Below are positions 41,731 to 54,885 of a stretch of 64,000 nucleotides of DNA, piece by piece. How positions within the stretch are numbered: position 1 is the stretch's first letter; every line of letters starts with the position of its first letter. The position numbers were made by a program, and so were the translations under genes. This stretch comes from Onchidella celtica (lineage: Eukaryota > Mollusca > Gastropoda > Systellommatophora > Onchidiidae), in the NCBI GenBank assembly GCA_963931925.1, contig OZ007567.1, forward strand, positions 81,787,186 through 81,851,185, read 5' to 3'. The notes under the pieces were generated by a model. It was not told the DNA's origin, did not search any database, and saw nothing but the letters and a program-made list of their open reading frames with translations.

Positions 41731-44700
41731 GCGACCTGAGTTTCACTCTCCTTCCCAGGGGACCTCCAAGGATTGATGATCGGCTATGATGATTGGTTAA
41801 GTAATAATAATATTTTGAATCTATTCGTGGATTTATTTTTAGAAAACTCTTTTAAATAACAATTTTTCTTCTATACTACAATGTATTATTTTATGAGAGT
41901 GTTAAATTGCAGTCGGCTTTTAAATATTTTGCTTGAACAAAATCAACCTGATCGTCTGTTATTTATTGCTTGAAATGTATGTAATCTAAGATACGTGCAT
42001 TTAACCAGTTTCAGACTGGTAGAATCATAGATTGTGCAATTGTCAATATCAACAACACTTTCATTTCCATATGCATGCAATATTCACATTTTATTATGAA
42101 ACTATATATTTATGTGCTTCATAGTTGTCCTCTGTCATAGCACCAACACCATACTGAACCAGAATGGGCATTTAACGTTGATCTTTATTTTATGTATTAA
42201 CAAAATAGAAACTTTACAACATTACAACATGCCTTTCCCTACTCCTCAGTTAATAGCAAATGTAAAGCTTTAAATTTGATGTCCTTTTTATATTTGGACA
42301 CCAATGTATAAAATTCATCCATACATTAGAAATCTTTAAGGCTTCAATTTTACAGTTGTTATTATCATCTTCCATTTATAACTGACAAAGACTGTTACAA
42401 TGTTCAATGAAATCATGTGTGTTCAGGAAACAAATTCCAGGCACACACTTGTGCAACTTTCATCAGCTGCAGTGTTGAATGGGATAAGGTGGGTAAGCTG
42501 ACCGGTACGTTAGTTCAAGGTCTGCAAGATACTCTTGCCAGTATTGTATTGGCTAAAAGTAGATCAAGAAGAACGAGTTTTTGGAGGTCAGAAAAGAAGT
42601 GAAGTATGGAACACGATTTTGTGAACAGTTGTCACTAAAACCTGACTAGTCTTAGTATCTTTTTATGAAAATACAATGGAAAATTCCCAGTCAATCATGT
42701 CTACATAAAGTTTAAATACGGAAAAAAAATAAAGAAGAAAAGGCTGTATGTTGCAAAGTCCTGTATTAGAAACAGACAATAAAGATCCTGTACTTAAATC
42801 CAAAATAAGAGAAAAAGAGAGGAAGAAAAACATGTTTTTGGTTTGGTCACTTAAGACTCTCTTTAGATAAAACAACTACATGTAGTGTACTTATAGAAGC
42901 AGTATTTGAAAAATATCTCTGTGGTTTATTTAAATTATAACTGTTTACGTGAAGTTTGGATTTCTGAATACTGACTACGTCTCTATATGTTTCAGCTCAA
43001 AACAACCTTGTATTATCACTGTGGAAGTAAGAAGGTTAATTTGTTCTGATGCTATTATTCATTTTTCCGTTACTGAGATACAAAATAAGTAATTTAACGT
43101 TTGTACTGTATTTATTTAATGTATTGAATGCAATCTTCATTATATGCAGCCTTCAGTACCGTGACAGCTGAATATTTATGTCAAGGAAATTGAAAATCCT
43201 TGTTGATGTCAATCAATTGCAAATTTGTGGTAAATCCTTCCATGGCAATGACAGCTGTTGAGAAGCCTTCTTGTGAACCCAGCATATTTTTTTGCACATA
43301 TTTTGTTATTTTACTCGAATAGAACAAATAATCAATATCGCAAATAAAAACATTTTTTCACTTTTTATTTCAATGTAAAATACTTTTCAGTCTCTGGCCT
43401 TTCTCTTTACCTTTAGATTTTGATCATTTCCATATTTTTCACTATCATCATTATTTCCATCATTTATATCATCTACTAACATAAAAATAAGCCTAACCTT
43501 TTGTCACGACAAACTGTTGGCTCAGTACATGTAATTAGGCCCCTCTGTCGGTAAAATATCTTGGTACGATTCGATGTAGTGCATGGGGACAATTACAGTA
43601 ACAACAGAAACATTCCATAATAATTTGCACGCCAGGTTTTCATAATATCTAAGATATCAAGTTGATCCTCTATAGTGCCACATGTTTCTGTGCGACCTTC
43701 ATGCTGATTCTGTGGCTTACTTCCCGTTGGATCATATTCAACTGATAGGCATAAAGTCTTTTTCCCATCTATGTTTAGATTTGCTACCTATAATTATTTT
43801 CGTTCATTAAACAGGTTCAGCACCAGCACCAGTTTCTTATCGCAAGCAAACCTCTTGTGTATATGAACCATTCCCAACAAATATGCAAGTAAACACTGAC
43901 CCTCTTCCAATAAAACAGAAATCATTTTTATTTATAACAATGGTCAACCCATAGCTAATGAATTTTCTATGTTTGGGCCAAGGACTTAATTACATTGAAA
44001 CAATAACATAAATTACTTCAAATGTTATATCAGAACAAATAACCACACTTCATCTAAAAAGAAAACATTACAGCCCCAGAAGCAACCAAGTTTACACAAA
44101 GGAACATTAATCACATCGTCGGCAAAGAAATATGAAAACCATTAATTCCTTTTCACAAATTGAACATACAGCATACTCAGTTTTGCATCATATGTTGTTT
44201 TTTTTGACGCACATATTTTTCTGAAAACAATTTCCTCATTTTGGACAGCGTTAGCAAAATGAAGAATATAAGCAGAAACAAAAAACATGAACTTACAGAA
44301 GTTGGGTCATAAATATGACAAGATGACTGAATGACAATTTATTGACTGTTGTTATATGCACCCCAAGCATTTTGCACACATATACATACCTATCCCTAAC
44401 CCCATCCTTATCCTAACCCTGCCCCCCACCCTTTCAGCCAAAAAACAGGAGGAAAACAAAAAGAAAATCTGAAAGAATAATTAAATAAGGCTGTTGTTAA
44501 GAGTATTTCGGGAGGAGCTCTCTAGCTCTGGAGTCACAAAAGGCTTTAAAATACAAACCCCTAGCGCAAAAAACTTGGGGGACGCACATACTAGTAACAA
44601 CATTCTAACTTAATAAAATAATCTACTCGATTAATACTACAATAAATAAAGAAAACATTGCAATAAGACAGCCTGAAAGAATAATTTATTTATTCAGGCA

Positions 44701-46600
44701 TTCAGGATATTCACTTTAGAACTCTTGAACTATTTTAAATAACACCATGTTTCATTTCAAATCACGCAAATTCTAGCACCAAACAAACGAAACAGCAAAC
44801 ATCATACTTGGTACGAAATAACCAAAGAAGGAATGTTATTATGACATTCATGGAACAATTATCACTCAATCTCTGAGAATTTACACAAAAATCAATAAAT
44901 AACCACAGGTTCAAAATGGTTGATTGTGGGCTCTTATTTTACATTTTTGAAGCCTCTGTATTCCACTGAAATCTGCGCTACTACTAAAACTAATTATTTA
45001 ACCAATAATTCCATTTTTACAAGTAACAACTTTGCATTCCTTTTCATTTGGATTTTAAAGGATGTAAATCATGTAACTCTGTTCCAATAACAAATATGTG
45101 AACCATTCTTTCAGGTAAATATTCTGTTTTTGAAATCCAACTACTAGGACATGAAGTATAGTAGAATAGTTTTTGAATTCATTGGCATTTATGCCAATCC
45201 ATCGAAAACATTTTTCAGTTTCATACATATCACCAGTCTCGATAAATAAAAAAAATGTCAATTTTTCATAAATTACTTTTTGAAACTTCCAATCACAAAC
45301 AAAGTTAAAATGATGTATCTGCAAGTTCAAAGTACACTCAATCCTCTGAAACAAGGCAAATTTTGAAATGTAAAATGGGAATTTTTAAAGATATTTTAGA
45401 ACTGGAATATTATGACAGTAAAATGAATTATGATTAAAATTATGAAAATTATAATAACAAGGATATAATTGTGCTTGCTGAAAATATTAATCTTTCATTC
45501 ATTTCTCCAGATATACAGCTGTCTCTAAACCAAAGTCCTGTAAATACTGCTTCACAAATACAATACTCAAAATAAATAAATAAATAAACATAATAATGAT
45601 ATTGCATCACAATAATATGCTTCAGTGGTTGTTAGTAAAAACTCTAAGTTTAAAATCAGCAAAAGTTTGCATTACAAGTATGTGAGTAGCATAATGAGGG
45701 TATCACAGGCAGCTATTTGAAATATTTATAATTAAATTTATACAATTGTCTCATTCCAATACAAAAATATAGCATACTCATTTAGAAGCTGTAAAAATAA
45801 CTAGTATCTAAGAAAAGCATGGTAAATTCAATCCAATTTTTAAGACACTTTTAACTGTACATATCTCACTCATTCATTAAGTAAAGTGCACCTCATGAAT
45901 GATGAATGTAGTTTGAACAAGACATCTATTCATAAAAATCAGAATTCTAAATCCCCGTTTTCTGCTTCAAGGTCTTCACAAAAAATAATCTCTCATAAAT
46001 ATACACTCATAATAACAAGAAAAAGTGAAGCAGCTTCAGGTGTGTCAGAGAAGCAATGTGGTTGATTTGGGCTTCTCGCCAACCTTTTCCCTCCAGCTCA
46101 ATCTACTTTGGCACAATCTCATGCATCATTGGTATGTGAGTTAAATCATTGTGAACAAATATAAAAGTTTGATGGTTCATGTATTTTCACAAAATTGTAA
46201 GCACTATATAACTGACCTAATGAGTAAAATCGTCTGTGGAGTGATTGTATTATAAAACAGAAGCAAATGTGTAAATCTTGAAAATTTATACTATTTTGGT
46301 ATCTAGTTTAGCCTCTCCACAAAGTGATGTAATTTTACTATAAAAACAACTGTGTAAATCTTGAAAATCTATATAATTATCTACAGAGTGCTTGTGATTA
46401 TTTTATAGCAACAACTGGGTAAAACGAAAATCTGTACAATTTTTAAATCTAATATAGGTTAAAAATATTAAAGTGATGTTTATACAATTTCATTTAACAT
46501 TTTTATAAATATTCTTAATGGCAGAAGATTTCACACAATCAGAAAAGGAAAGAATAAATAAGTCAGCATTATATATACTGAATATATAATTGAGGCCATT
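41731..46600. other. Intergenic region between convergent chitin synthase and DNA polymerase lambda genes
   Basis: Strongly AT-rich with no supported ORF. The 3' untranslated regions of both genes must lie here. TTTATT motifs (AATAAA on the minus strand) at about 44338 and 44685 are possible poly(A) signals for the polymerase gene. Confidence 0.4.
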
Positions 46601-46708
46601 TCAATGATCCCTCTCTTCTGGGGGTCGATAGGGAATCTTCATTGCTGTGAAAACAGACTCCTCTGTTGGTGTTGGGACGACAGTGCCCTCATAAATCTTC
46701 TCTGCTCC
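46601..46708 (-). CDS. POLL: DNA polymerase lambda exon 9 (C-terminus)
   Basis: Encodes [20 protein letters not shown], ending [11 protein letters not shown] and stop. PTPTE and the closing PYxxPxERD are the usual family X C-terminus. Confidence 0.95.
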   Translation of the reverse strand, partial: GAEKIYEGTVVPTPTEESVFTAMKIPYRPPEERDH

Positions 46709-49700
46709 CTGCAACCATAAGCAGATCAGTTAGTAACATAATTGTGATGTAAAACAATTTATTGCAAAGCATCTAAACTGAAACTGTGCACAAAACACTC
46801 ATGACCAAAAAAAACGATAAAAATTTGCAAAAATCAGAACAGCAGCAAACAATACGACATCAAATAATTTTTATGTTATATTTCAATTCATTAGGATCCC
46901 ATAATCTACATATACATGGATTTGTTTCAAGATTGGTAAAATTCATTTCAAGGCAAGTTTTGATAAAGTAAAAATGTATCACGCGGAATGTGTGACTGTA
47001 GTCAAATTTTTAGACTGTAAAGCCACTGGCCTGTGTTGTTGAAAAAAAACAACACAGTTTTCATTTATATGACACAGGTTGGTGTTAGTTAGCTTGAAGA
47101 AGGTAAACAACAAACAAACAACTAAAATAGTGATGTAAATTTTCCACAGCACTACACAAAAATCAAAACATACTTTCCTAACAACCCCCGTCTTCAGAGC
47201 ATGTTCATTTAGAGACATGTTCTGTTTCTTGCACAAATGCCTCAAGGATCGATTAAAATGAGCAGAACCAGTAAAATAGACCAAGGCACAGCCATATTCT
47301 TCATATGGGACCACAATGATGTCCAAACGTCTATGCTGCAAAATATTGTATAAAAAAACGTTATCTGAAAACAGAATGCTAAAAATGATGAACAAATTGC
47401 TGTATTCTTCTGTCCACAACTCAAATAATATTTGAATATTTATTAATAACAATATATATTTAATAATGAATAATAAATTTTGTTGTTGCTGGTGGGGAGG
47501 GGGGGATGATATGGATAAATTTTAATCTATTAATTTCAATTTTCAATACCTGTGATCTATAATTCTACCATACCTTCCTATTTTCTCCAGGCAGTTTGCA
47601 AACACCAAGGTATTTCTTTTGGTTCCCAGTCTCCTCTGCTGACACTAAATCGTCTGTTATGAAACCTGATGGAAATCAAAACAAATTTGTTTTCCATGTG
47701 CCCATTTCTTATGGTTGTGTTAAGAAGCTATAAAAGAAAAATGGCCTGCTGCGTCAATTCTACCTTTTCCTCCGAGGATGAAATTAAGAGGATTGTGATA
47801 CTCACATCAGTGGACAAAATAGCTGAATTAACTCTTTCCGTACAGTACAACGCACACTGCGTCGCATGTGTTCCAAGTGGCAGTCGGTACAACGCAGCCT
47901 GCATTGTGACATTGTAAAGGTATTCCTTGACCACTGTAATGGAAAATTTTAACATCCATGTTGTTGAACCTTAAAAATAGAATTCTTGGTAAAGCTTCCT
48001 TTGTCCTAGCATGTCCAGTGACACTACGTGTACGATAAGTGTATAGCTTGAAGAAATGTTGTGTAGTGAGGCGATCTTTTTTTTGCAAATGCACAGTACG
48101 GAATGGTGTATAAGTACAGGAAGTGCTCCTTCCAGACATGGAATGCTGGCCCATAGGGAAAGAGTTAAAAAAGATCTGAATTCTCTCCTTTTTCCTATCT
48201 CATAATAACCGTGGCCAAACAAAGCCAAGCCCTTCACTTCACATGCAATTGCAAAGCATCCGTTAAATCTGTTGCAAGCTCAGACGGTTGAAGACTGAGA
48301 ATGAAAATCAAACACTAACACTTCCAAGATTTTAAGCCAGGTGACACTCATGATTCTAAATCTAAATTAATGAAAATTTAATCAATACAGCAAGGGATTC
48401 TGGGGCTGGAAGACTTAAAAAAAATAAAATCATACAGGAAAAAAATACCAATTAAAGAGTGACAATCCTGAATTCAAACAATTTCAGACCATAGAGTGAG
48501 AGAATCTGGAGCTGGAAGCCTGAAAAAACAATCACACAAGACATTTGCCTGTGAAAGCATGACTGAACTTAGATATATTGTTCCATTCAAAGCAAACATA
48601 ATTCCATTTGTCCAACCTGATTCTTTGAGCTTAGAGAGAAGTTTATGGAATATTCCTTTGTGAGACTTTCCATCTGGATGTGTGATGAGGACATCTACAT
48701 CTCCACATGTAGCTTTCCCTCGGCGATAGGAACCACAGGCCTGAGCAATGATCCCTTCTTGAATACTTTCTGCTGCCTCTTTCACCTTATTGGAAACATG
48801 GGGTACAATTGGCTGAATGATTAAAGGCTTGATAAATAGTTGTATTTTTGTATCACAAATATTTCTTCGTAACGAACATTTTATATTCTATACGTATGAA
48901 CATTTTTATGCATTGAAACAAGTACTTTCAAAGATGAAAGTCAGATGGTTTACCTAGCATGTACCATTTGAAAAAATTGTCATAAAAAAAGACGTATGCA
49001 CCTACACAAAGTCAAAAAGATAATAAGATTTCTTTTCTGGGCATTGGTGTCCCTTAATTCTGTGCTCCTAACTGAACCTTAATGAGAGAATGTAAACAAA
49101 AGTTCACATGTAAACCACAATGATCTTTAAAGAAGCCCCTCTTGTGTTCCCAGCTTGGCTATTAGTTCTTTAATGGACAGAAACCTGGGAAACTCACATA
49201 TTTCCTTTGTGTTCCTAAAAACCCCAGTTAATTTGAAGGGATATATCCAGTGAACTTCCATTTTTAGCATTTCATGTATAATGGTATGGCTGGTGTAATG
49301 TCAGTTTAAATTAGCTTTCAGTATAGAGCAGGCCGAAACAAACTCCCTTGTATGCATAAGAATCAAATCCCAATAACATGGTCCCTGCAAACACTACTCA
49401 GACATATTCAAAGATGAAAAAGACACTAATACTGGTCTCCAGTCTTGTAGTCAACATATGACCTAAAATGTGACCTCTGTGATAATTCTCACAAAAAGCA
49501 ATAAAAAAAGTCAAAACTAACAACTTGCTCTATCTCTGCAGCTTCTGCCCTGGGCATTCTGTCCAACAGGTCATCATAAAGGCGCACACCTACTTCTTGC
49601 TGGTGATTTAAGTGGGCTTTTGTTTTTAAATCATCAATGGTCCTAAAGCCCTGCCAAAAACAAATTAATGGCCAAGGATCAGTATAGAAATGATTTACAA

Positions 49701-52532
49701 TATGATTAAATTCATAACCGTTCCATTTCACACATCATAAACTGGATACTTACACCCCAAACAAAATTAGAAAATGAACTCATTCCTTATGATGCAAAGG
49801 CCAGTGGAATGTCTGTTTAACATTCTGCACTGTGACATACCACAATTTTCATTTAAAGATGAAAGTGTCTTAAAATTGGTTTTGTTGACATCTTAGATAC
49901 ACAAAAAGCATTGAAAAGAAACACCTTACCTGCTGGTACCAAACTTGTGCGGTATGTGGCCCAGCACCCCAGACATCTGTGAACATTTTCAGGACACGAA
50001 CTTCTTCACTGGACTCAAACTCTTTCAATTTCCTAAGTTCTCCACTTTGAGCAATCTCCCAGATTTTGTCTGCTAGTCTTCCACCTACTCCTGGCAGAGC
50101 TTTTGCCTCCTGACACAAAAAGAAAAAAAAAAAAAGAAAATCTTAAGCTCTGTCCAGTGAATTGAAACACCCTCTGGTATTTAAATTGTTATGGGAGTTT
50201 TTTTGTTGTTTTTTTTCAAATTCCTCTGATACTGAAAAGCACTGCAGATACTAACAAATGACAGGCACTTACCAATGACACCCATACATGGGTTTTGTGT
50301 TTTTGTGAAAATTACAGATGATTGCCCAATGATGGTAATGTACCAGATTCAACATAAGAGGTTTTTAGTTTTTAAGTGCTAACCTACACTAGTTGCCATA
50401 ACTACAAGACAAATTATATTTTTACAATTTAATAGGGCATTGGCATACTGGTACTAGCACTACGATGCTAAAAGTCTCTTTGTACCTCCCATGAAGAAAT
50501 TTCCTTGGGATGACGACGCAACGCCTGAATGGCCTTCTGATAACCAAATGCCCTCCATTTGTCATTGGTGCTTTCATAGGCTTTTACCATTTCCTGGCAA
50601 GAAGAGTAATTCTAACAATTATCATCATTAATGTTATGTAAAATGATTAAAAAAGCATTTCACAAACATGAAAAACAAAGCTGCTCTTTTGTAAAATGGG
50701 CTCTACCAGACAAATATGCGGGCTTTGTTAGTTATCATGAAAAACACTGGGAAAAAATATGAATATTCATTGTATCTCTAAGATCTATGAAATCATTCCC
50801 AATTTAATTTTAGGATTTTTTACAGAAATAGTTCTTGAATCACAAATTAATAAAAGAGTATGATTACAAATAAAATCTTTGTGACAAGGAAAACCCTTTT
50901 CTTGCATTGACTAAAATACACAATTAAATATGACCAATTTTTAATCACTTTTCATTCCTCATCAAAATTATGCATTTATGTTTTCTTTGTGATACTAGGA
51001 AAGGGACAGCTCACAAATGTCACATAAGTTTTTCACTCCTTCTTTCATTACATTAAACACAGCGGGCTGAATATTTTTTATGTCAAATAATATATTCTAA
51101 AGACATGTTAAGCTTTTTGGAAGTACAAGGGTTCTTTTTGTTTGAAATGTACAGGTTTCAGAGATGATCTAAAACGCTGTGTATTAAATATAGAAGAAAA
51201 CTTTGAATTTATTAAAATTCCATACAACTTGTAATGCTCACTTCCAGTTTACCAGTGATATGCTTGTTCATGTTTGGCCTTGGGTTTTTTGAAGACTGGG
51301 CACAAATCCATTTTTCAACCTGAAAAACATTTAAACCAAACGAAAGTCAGATCCAATGCCAGGAGCAGCATCATTTGTGGAGGAATTTTGACAGCTAGTG
51401 TACAACTCTCTATCTCACTGCAGGTCCATGAACTCATTATGGTTGTATTGTGAATAGAACTCAGCAAATTTATTTTCATATGCCGCAATTTAAAAAATAT
51501 CCAAATTTGAAGGCATTCAACACATTTTCTAAACATACATCTTCATTAAAGGACTATATTTTGAGGCGTTAACCTTTAACTGAGCAGAGGCTTTTTTCCT
51601 TAAATTTCAGCACATACAAACTAATGTCAACCGATGTATCAGAACTTTTATATCCTCTGAGCGCCCTTTCTTTTTAATTATTTTCTTCAATTCCTCAAGC
51701 AGGACAAGTAATGTGAAGTATCCAATGTCTGTCTTTAGTGTAACGCTGCAGCAGATATCGACTCAATGTTCTTCATTTTCTCACTTACTTCAGTGTTAGT
51801 TCTAATATGAATTCACTCAGTCACAGAGTGCTCATATTTTCACATTCATGCCTATCTGACAGATTTTATCATTACCGGTAGTGGCTTTCGAGGTGATACA
51901 GAGCGAGAAGCATCTGTGGCAGTGGATGCAGATTCCTCAAGTTTAGCCTCATCATCACTTGGTTCATAGTCACTGTCACTGTTGTTCACTGCAGGTTTAA
52001 CTTTAGACTGATAATACACAGGTACAGCCTTGGCACTATGATCCTTAGGCTTTGAAGGGAGAACAGTCTCTTCTTGATCTGTAAGTTCTGTTTTATCACT
52101 CATTTCATTTGCTTCAGGCGTGCCACTGGAAGAAACTGGCAGTCTAAAATCATCACAGGAAACCAGCTCCTTCTTCCGCAGACATACACTGAGCCATGCT
52201 GATTTTACTATGGGTATCTTCGGAGGTGAGTCAAGCTGCATCAGCCTGAGCAGCCTTGGGATATCCATTTTATCATCAACAATGATGTGTGTTGTATTAA
52301 CAGAATGGTCCCACTTTTCATGGACACAACCACCATTCTTAGAAATCTGGCTCTGGAAAATTCCAAGACGAGCTTTCTCTATCCCAGCAGGAAGAATATA
52401 GACACTTAAATCTGATAAATAAGAGAGTTTGCTACTGTTGTTCTTACTGTCACTTTCTTCTGAGTTTACATCAGTCTTGGCTTTTTTATTATCTTTCTGC
52501 TGCAGTTCAAAATGAGGCCTCTTTGCTGCCAT
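46601..52532 (-). CDS. POLL: DNA polymerase lambda (family X repair polymerase), nine coding exons
   Basis: Fills short gaps in base excision repair and non-homologous end joining, in the nucleus. Coding exons, in order of translation: 52532-51876, 51319-51242, 50593-50486, 50109-49930, 49650-49522, 48785-48617, 47665-47574, 47335-47174 and 46708-46601. Phases agree and the total is 560 aa (human enzyme 575). It has a basic nuclear signal near residues 4-19, a BRCT domain at about 39-131, a Ser/Pro-rich linker to 219, and an 8-kDa lyase domain whose Schiff-base lysine equivalent is K296 in LADKI. The polymerase core has [20 protein letters not shown] (metal-binding D413 and D415), RRLDIIVVP (D476) and [10 protein letters not shown], where Y491-F492 is typical of lambda and beta rather than mu or TdT. 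The BRCT domain excludes polymerase beta. The gene appears complete and intact. An additional 5' untranslated exon is likely upstream. Confidence 0.97.
47174..47335 (-). CDS. POLL: DNA polymerase lambda exon 8 (third catalytic Asp)
   Basis: Starts [20 protein letters not shown] and continues [15 protein letters not shown]. It holds D476 and the YF steric pair of the nucleotide pocket. 54 codons, phase 0. Confidence 0.96.
47574..47665 (-). CDS. POLL: DNA polymerase lambda exon 7
   Basis: Completes the split Gly codon and encodes [20 protein letters not shown] through LPGENRK, the palm loop before the RRLD motif. Phase 1 in, phase 0 out. Confidence 0.94.
47832..48164. mobile_element. piggyBac-like MITE in POLL intron 6
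   Basis: The piece is bounded on both sides by TTAA (47828-47831 and 48165-48168). Its ends are inverted copies, CTCTTTCCGTAC on the left and GTACGG-less GGGAAAGAG on the right, with CTCTTTCC shared exactly. TTAA duplication is the mark of piggyBac transposition. It is 333 bp long with no transposase. Confidence 0.5.
48617..48785 (-). CDS. POLL: DNA polymerase lambda exon 6 (catalytic DxD)
   Basis: Encodes [20 protein letters not shown] and [19 protein letters not shown]. It contains the two metal-binding aspartates. Ends in phase 1 before GTTGGA. Confidence 0.96.
49522..49650 (-). CDS. POLL: DNA polymerase lambda exon 5 (fingers)
   Basis: Encodes [20 protein letters not shown] and [21 protein letters not shown], a segment closely shared among family X polymerases. 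43 codons, phase 0. Confidence 0.95.
49930..50109 (-). CDS. POLL: DNA polymerase lambda exon 4 (lyase helix-hairpin-helix)
   Basis: Encodes [20 protein letters not shown], with the HhH motif and the Schiff-base lysine equivalent, then [14 protein letters not shown], the second HhH. 60 codons, phase 0. Confidence 0.95.
50486..50593 (-). CDS. POLL: DNA polymerase lambda exon 3 (8-kDa domain)
   Basis: Encodes [20 protein letters not shown] and [16 protein letters not shown], the conserved DKWRAxGYxKAI helix. 36 codons, phase 0. Confidence 0.95.
51242..51319 (-). CDS. POLL: DNA polymerase lambda exon 2
   Basis: Encodes [20 protein letters not shown] then ITGKLE, matching the KWVCAQ...HITEKLE start of the human lambda catalytic part. 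26 codons, phase 0. Confidence 0.94.
51876..52532 (-). CDS. POLL: DNA polymerase lambda exon 1 (start, BRCT domain)
   Basis: ATG at 52532 ([19 protein letters not shown]). The BRCT domain runs from about residue 39 to 131, including the conserved Trp in SAWLSVCL (W113). It then continues as an acidic, Ser-rich tail. Its splice donor is GTAATG after CCACTACCG. Upstream of the ATG, an acceptor-like TTTTCAG at about 52617 suggests an untranslated first exon further away. Confidence 0.95.
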
Positions 52533-54141
52533 AACTGCCCCACAAAATGTCTATAAATATGTCACCACACTGGCGTCAAGTGCTGTTGCAGAAATACTGA
52601 TGTGTAATTCTGTTCCCTGAAAAATACAAGTTTCAAAATATATGTTTTCACAGCCACAACATGTAATTTAAGTGAATGTACTCCAAACAGAAAGATTGTT
52701 ATCCCCCCTCCCCAAAAAAAATTCTGATAAAACTTCTCCATCAATTAACATAGAATGACTGGGTTTTTCCATTGTTCACATTTAATATCCTCTTTGGCAT
52801 CTTCAAACTGAATGACATAATATAATTATTTTCACCCTAGCCCAAAAATCTCTGTTCAGTTCTGATCTTTTTAATATGGTGGATCCTTCTTACTGATGCA
52901 CTGGAAGAAAGAAAACAATGTAAATATCTAAATCTTAAAATATTTAAGAGAAAAATGAGAATTTTATATCAGACCTCAAGCATGATACACATGTATTGAC
53001 TAGCCATACATGCTTATCTCTTTCATATAAAATCTTTCTTTCAGAAAATGCTTCACAGCCAGCCTTCAAATACTGAGCCACTTCCCATTAACAGAATCTG
53101 GGGAGTGTGTATTTCCATTTGTTCTTGTGCTCTGTTGCAGGCTGACATATCTTTTTTGCATTGGGGTCAGACCTCTTATTACACGACAAAGGTCTTTCCC
53201 TTTGCTGTTTGTGTTTCTAGGCACAAAAACAGAAAATGAATCATGTATGTACAGGTGGAGTTGCATTTAAAATTTTAAAGTGCTGAAATGAGAGCTGCTA
53301 CTAATAAATTCTAGTCAAAAATCTAAATTATTAATGGTATTACTGGTATTCTACTAGAACACAGCTTCATGCTAAAAAGAAAATTCACAACACACGTGAC
53401 ATTTACGCCGTGTGGAACAACAATAACTTTTCCCCACCCTTACTGGCAAACTCACACAACATGAAAAAAACATGTTAGCAGGTGCATGAGCAGAATATTT
53501 TTAAAACATACAGAAAAGCTGTGGGTCACAACATAGAATGAAAAGGTTACCTTGCTGGAATGGTACCCCAATTACTTCAGTAAACTTGGATGTTCCGCTC
53601 AAAAATTTTTTATCATTGCAGGCGGAGCACATTTGTAAATTATAAGATTTTCCATAAATGCACACATTTACACTTGATCTAATTGTAGATGTAGCATGTC
53701 CTGCTTTTTGTATGTTACTCTTTCCATACACAGTCATGGGAGATAAGCAAAAATTTGTCATTTTTACAACATTGAAATTTACAACTCACAGTCACAGCAA
53801 AAAAAATTTAGGAACATAAAAATGTTTTTACATGGCAAAGTAAAACATGAAAGATGAAAATAACCTGAATGGATATTAATCGGTAGGCTCCCAGTGCAAC
53901 CAGGTCATGAACGCGACCAAAAACTGAAATCGCGTGTATAACATAATTATTGTAAACTTCCGCATGCAGTCATCTGATTCTGTTGAACATAATTTCGTTA
54001 AAAATGCCTTTTTTATGACAGTGGCTGATCCTCATTTATTTTCTGGCCTCCATGTGCGGCTGAAGATTTTCAGGGAAGAAAACAACTTTCTTATGAACTC
54101 AAGGTAAGAGTACCAGGCGGCACGCGACAGGGAGTGATTCT

Positions 54142-54156
54142 AGCGCCCTCTACTGG
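54142..54156 (-). promoter_or_regulatory. CTCF-type motif
   Basis: Minus strand reads CCAGTAGAGGGCGCT, which fits the animal CTCF core consensus CCASYAGRKGGCRS at every position. It lies between two divergent genes, where insulator sites are common. Occupancy cannot be judged from sequence. Confidence 0.5.
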
Positions 54157-54665
54157 CTTTAGTGAGTTGACAGTGCCTACCTTGGTTGCTGGCAAGGCAT
54201 AAAAAGGGGCCAGCCAGTTGTTTCAAGTTAGTAAAAATAGAAAAACCATTCTCTTCAAGAAATTATGTGGTCCAGTCCAAGTCAATGGTCGCATGAAGGT
54301 CTAGTGGTCACGAAAGGGTGTATTTGGCTTGGGTATTGTTGTTCTATAATTGATCGTGAGGGTATGGTTCTGCAGCATTATTATCAACTTTTATCAGTGA
54401 AAGATTTTGCTACTTCAATCATATCTCCAACTAACAGAAGTAAAAGGCGCACATTCTAGGTCCAATTTTACTGTCCCAAGATGAAGTAGGGTAAGAAAGA
54501 TGAAGATTTGTTGTTTGTCTGTGCTTACACATTATGAAGGTCTACGCCTCTTCTATGATGCAAGTGAAAAAAAAAATGTCGCATATTTTCAATCAAACAC
54601 AATTAAACCTCTATCATGGTTATACGGTTCCTTGGCTTGTCCAGCAGCAAATGCTAGACAAAGAC

Positions 54666-54885
54666 GGAAGGACTTCCGAATGCGTTCCATAGCCCAAGTG
54701 TAAAACAATACATAGCTACCCCGGCGGCTTTCCCTGATATGTCAATCTGACTAGATCTACTGCCCAGACGAACATCGGCCTACGGCCTCGATGATACAAA
54801 CTGACTAGACCCTCACATCGTTACATATGAATCTGACAATGCCTAAGCACTTGTCGAGCGATGGAACGCATTCGGAAGTCCTCCC
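54666..54885. mobile_element. MITE with about 28-bp terminal inverted repeats
   Basis: GGAAGGACTTCCGAATGCGT followed by TCCAT at the left is mirrored at the right by ATGGAACGCATTCGGAAGTC followed by CTCCC. The interior shares about 100 bp with 3990-4085. ACAAA occurs just outside both ends and may be the target-site duplication. No ORF. Confidence 0.6.
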
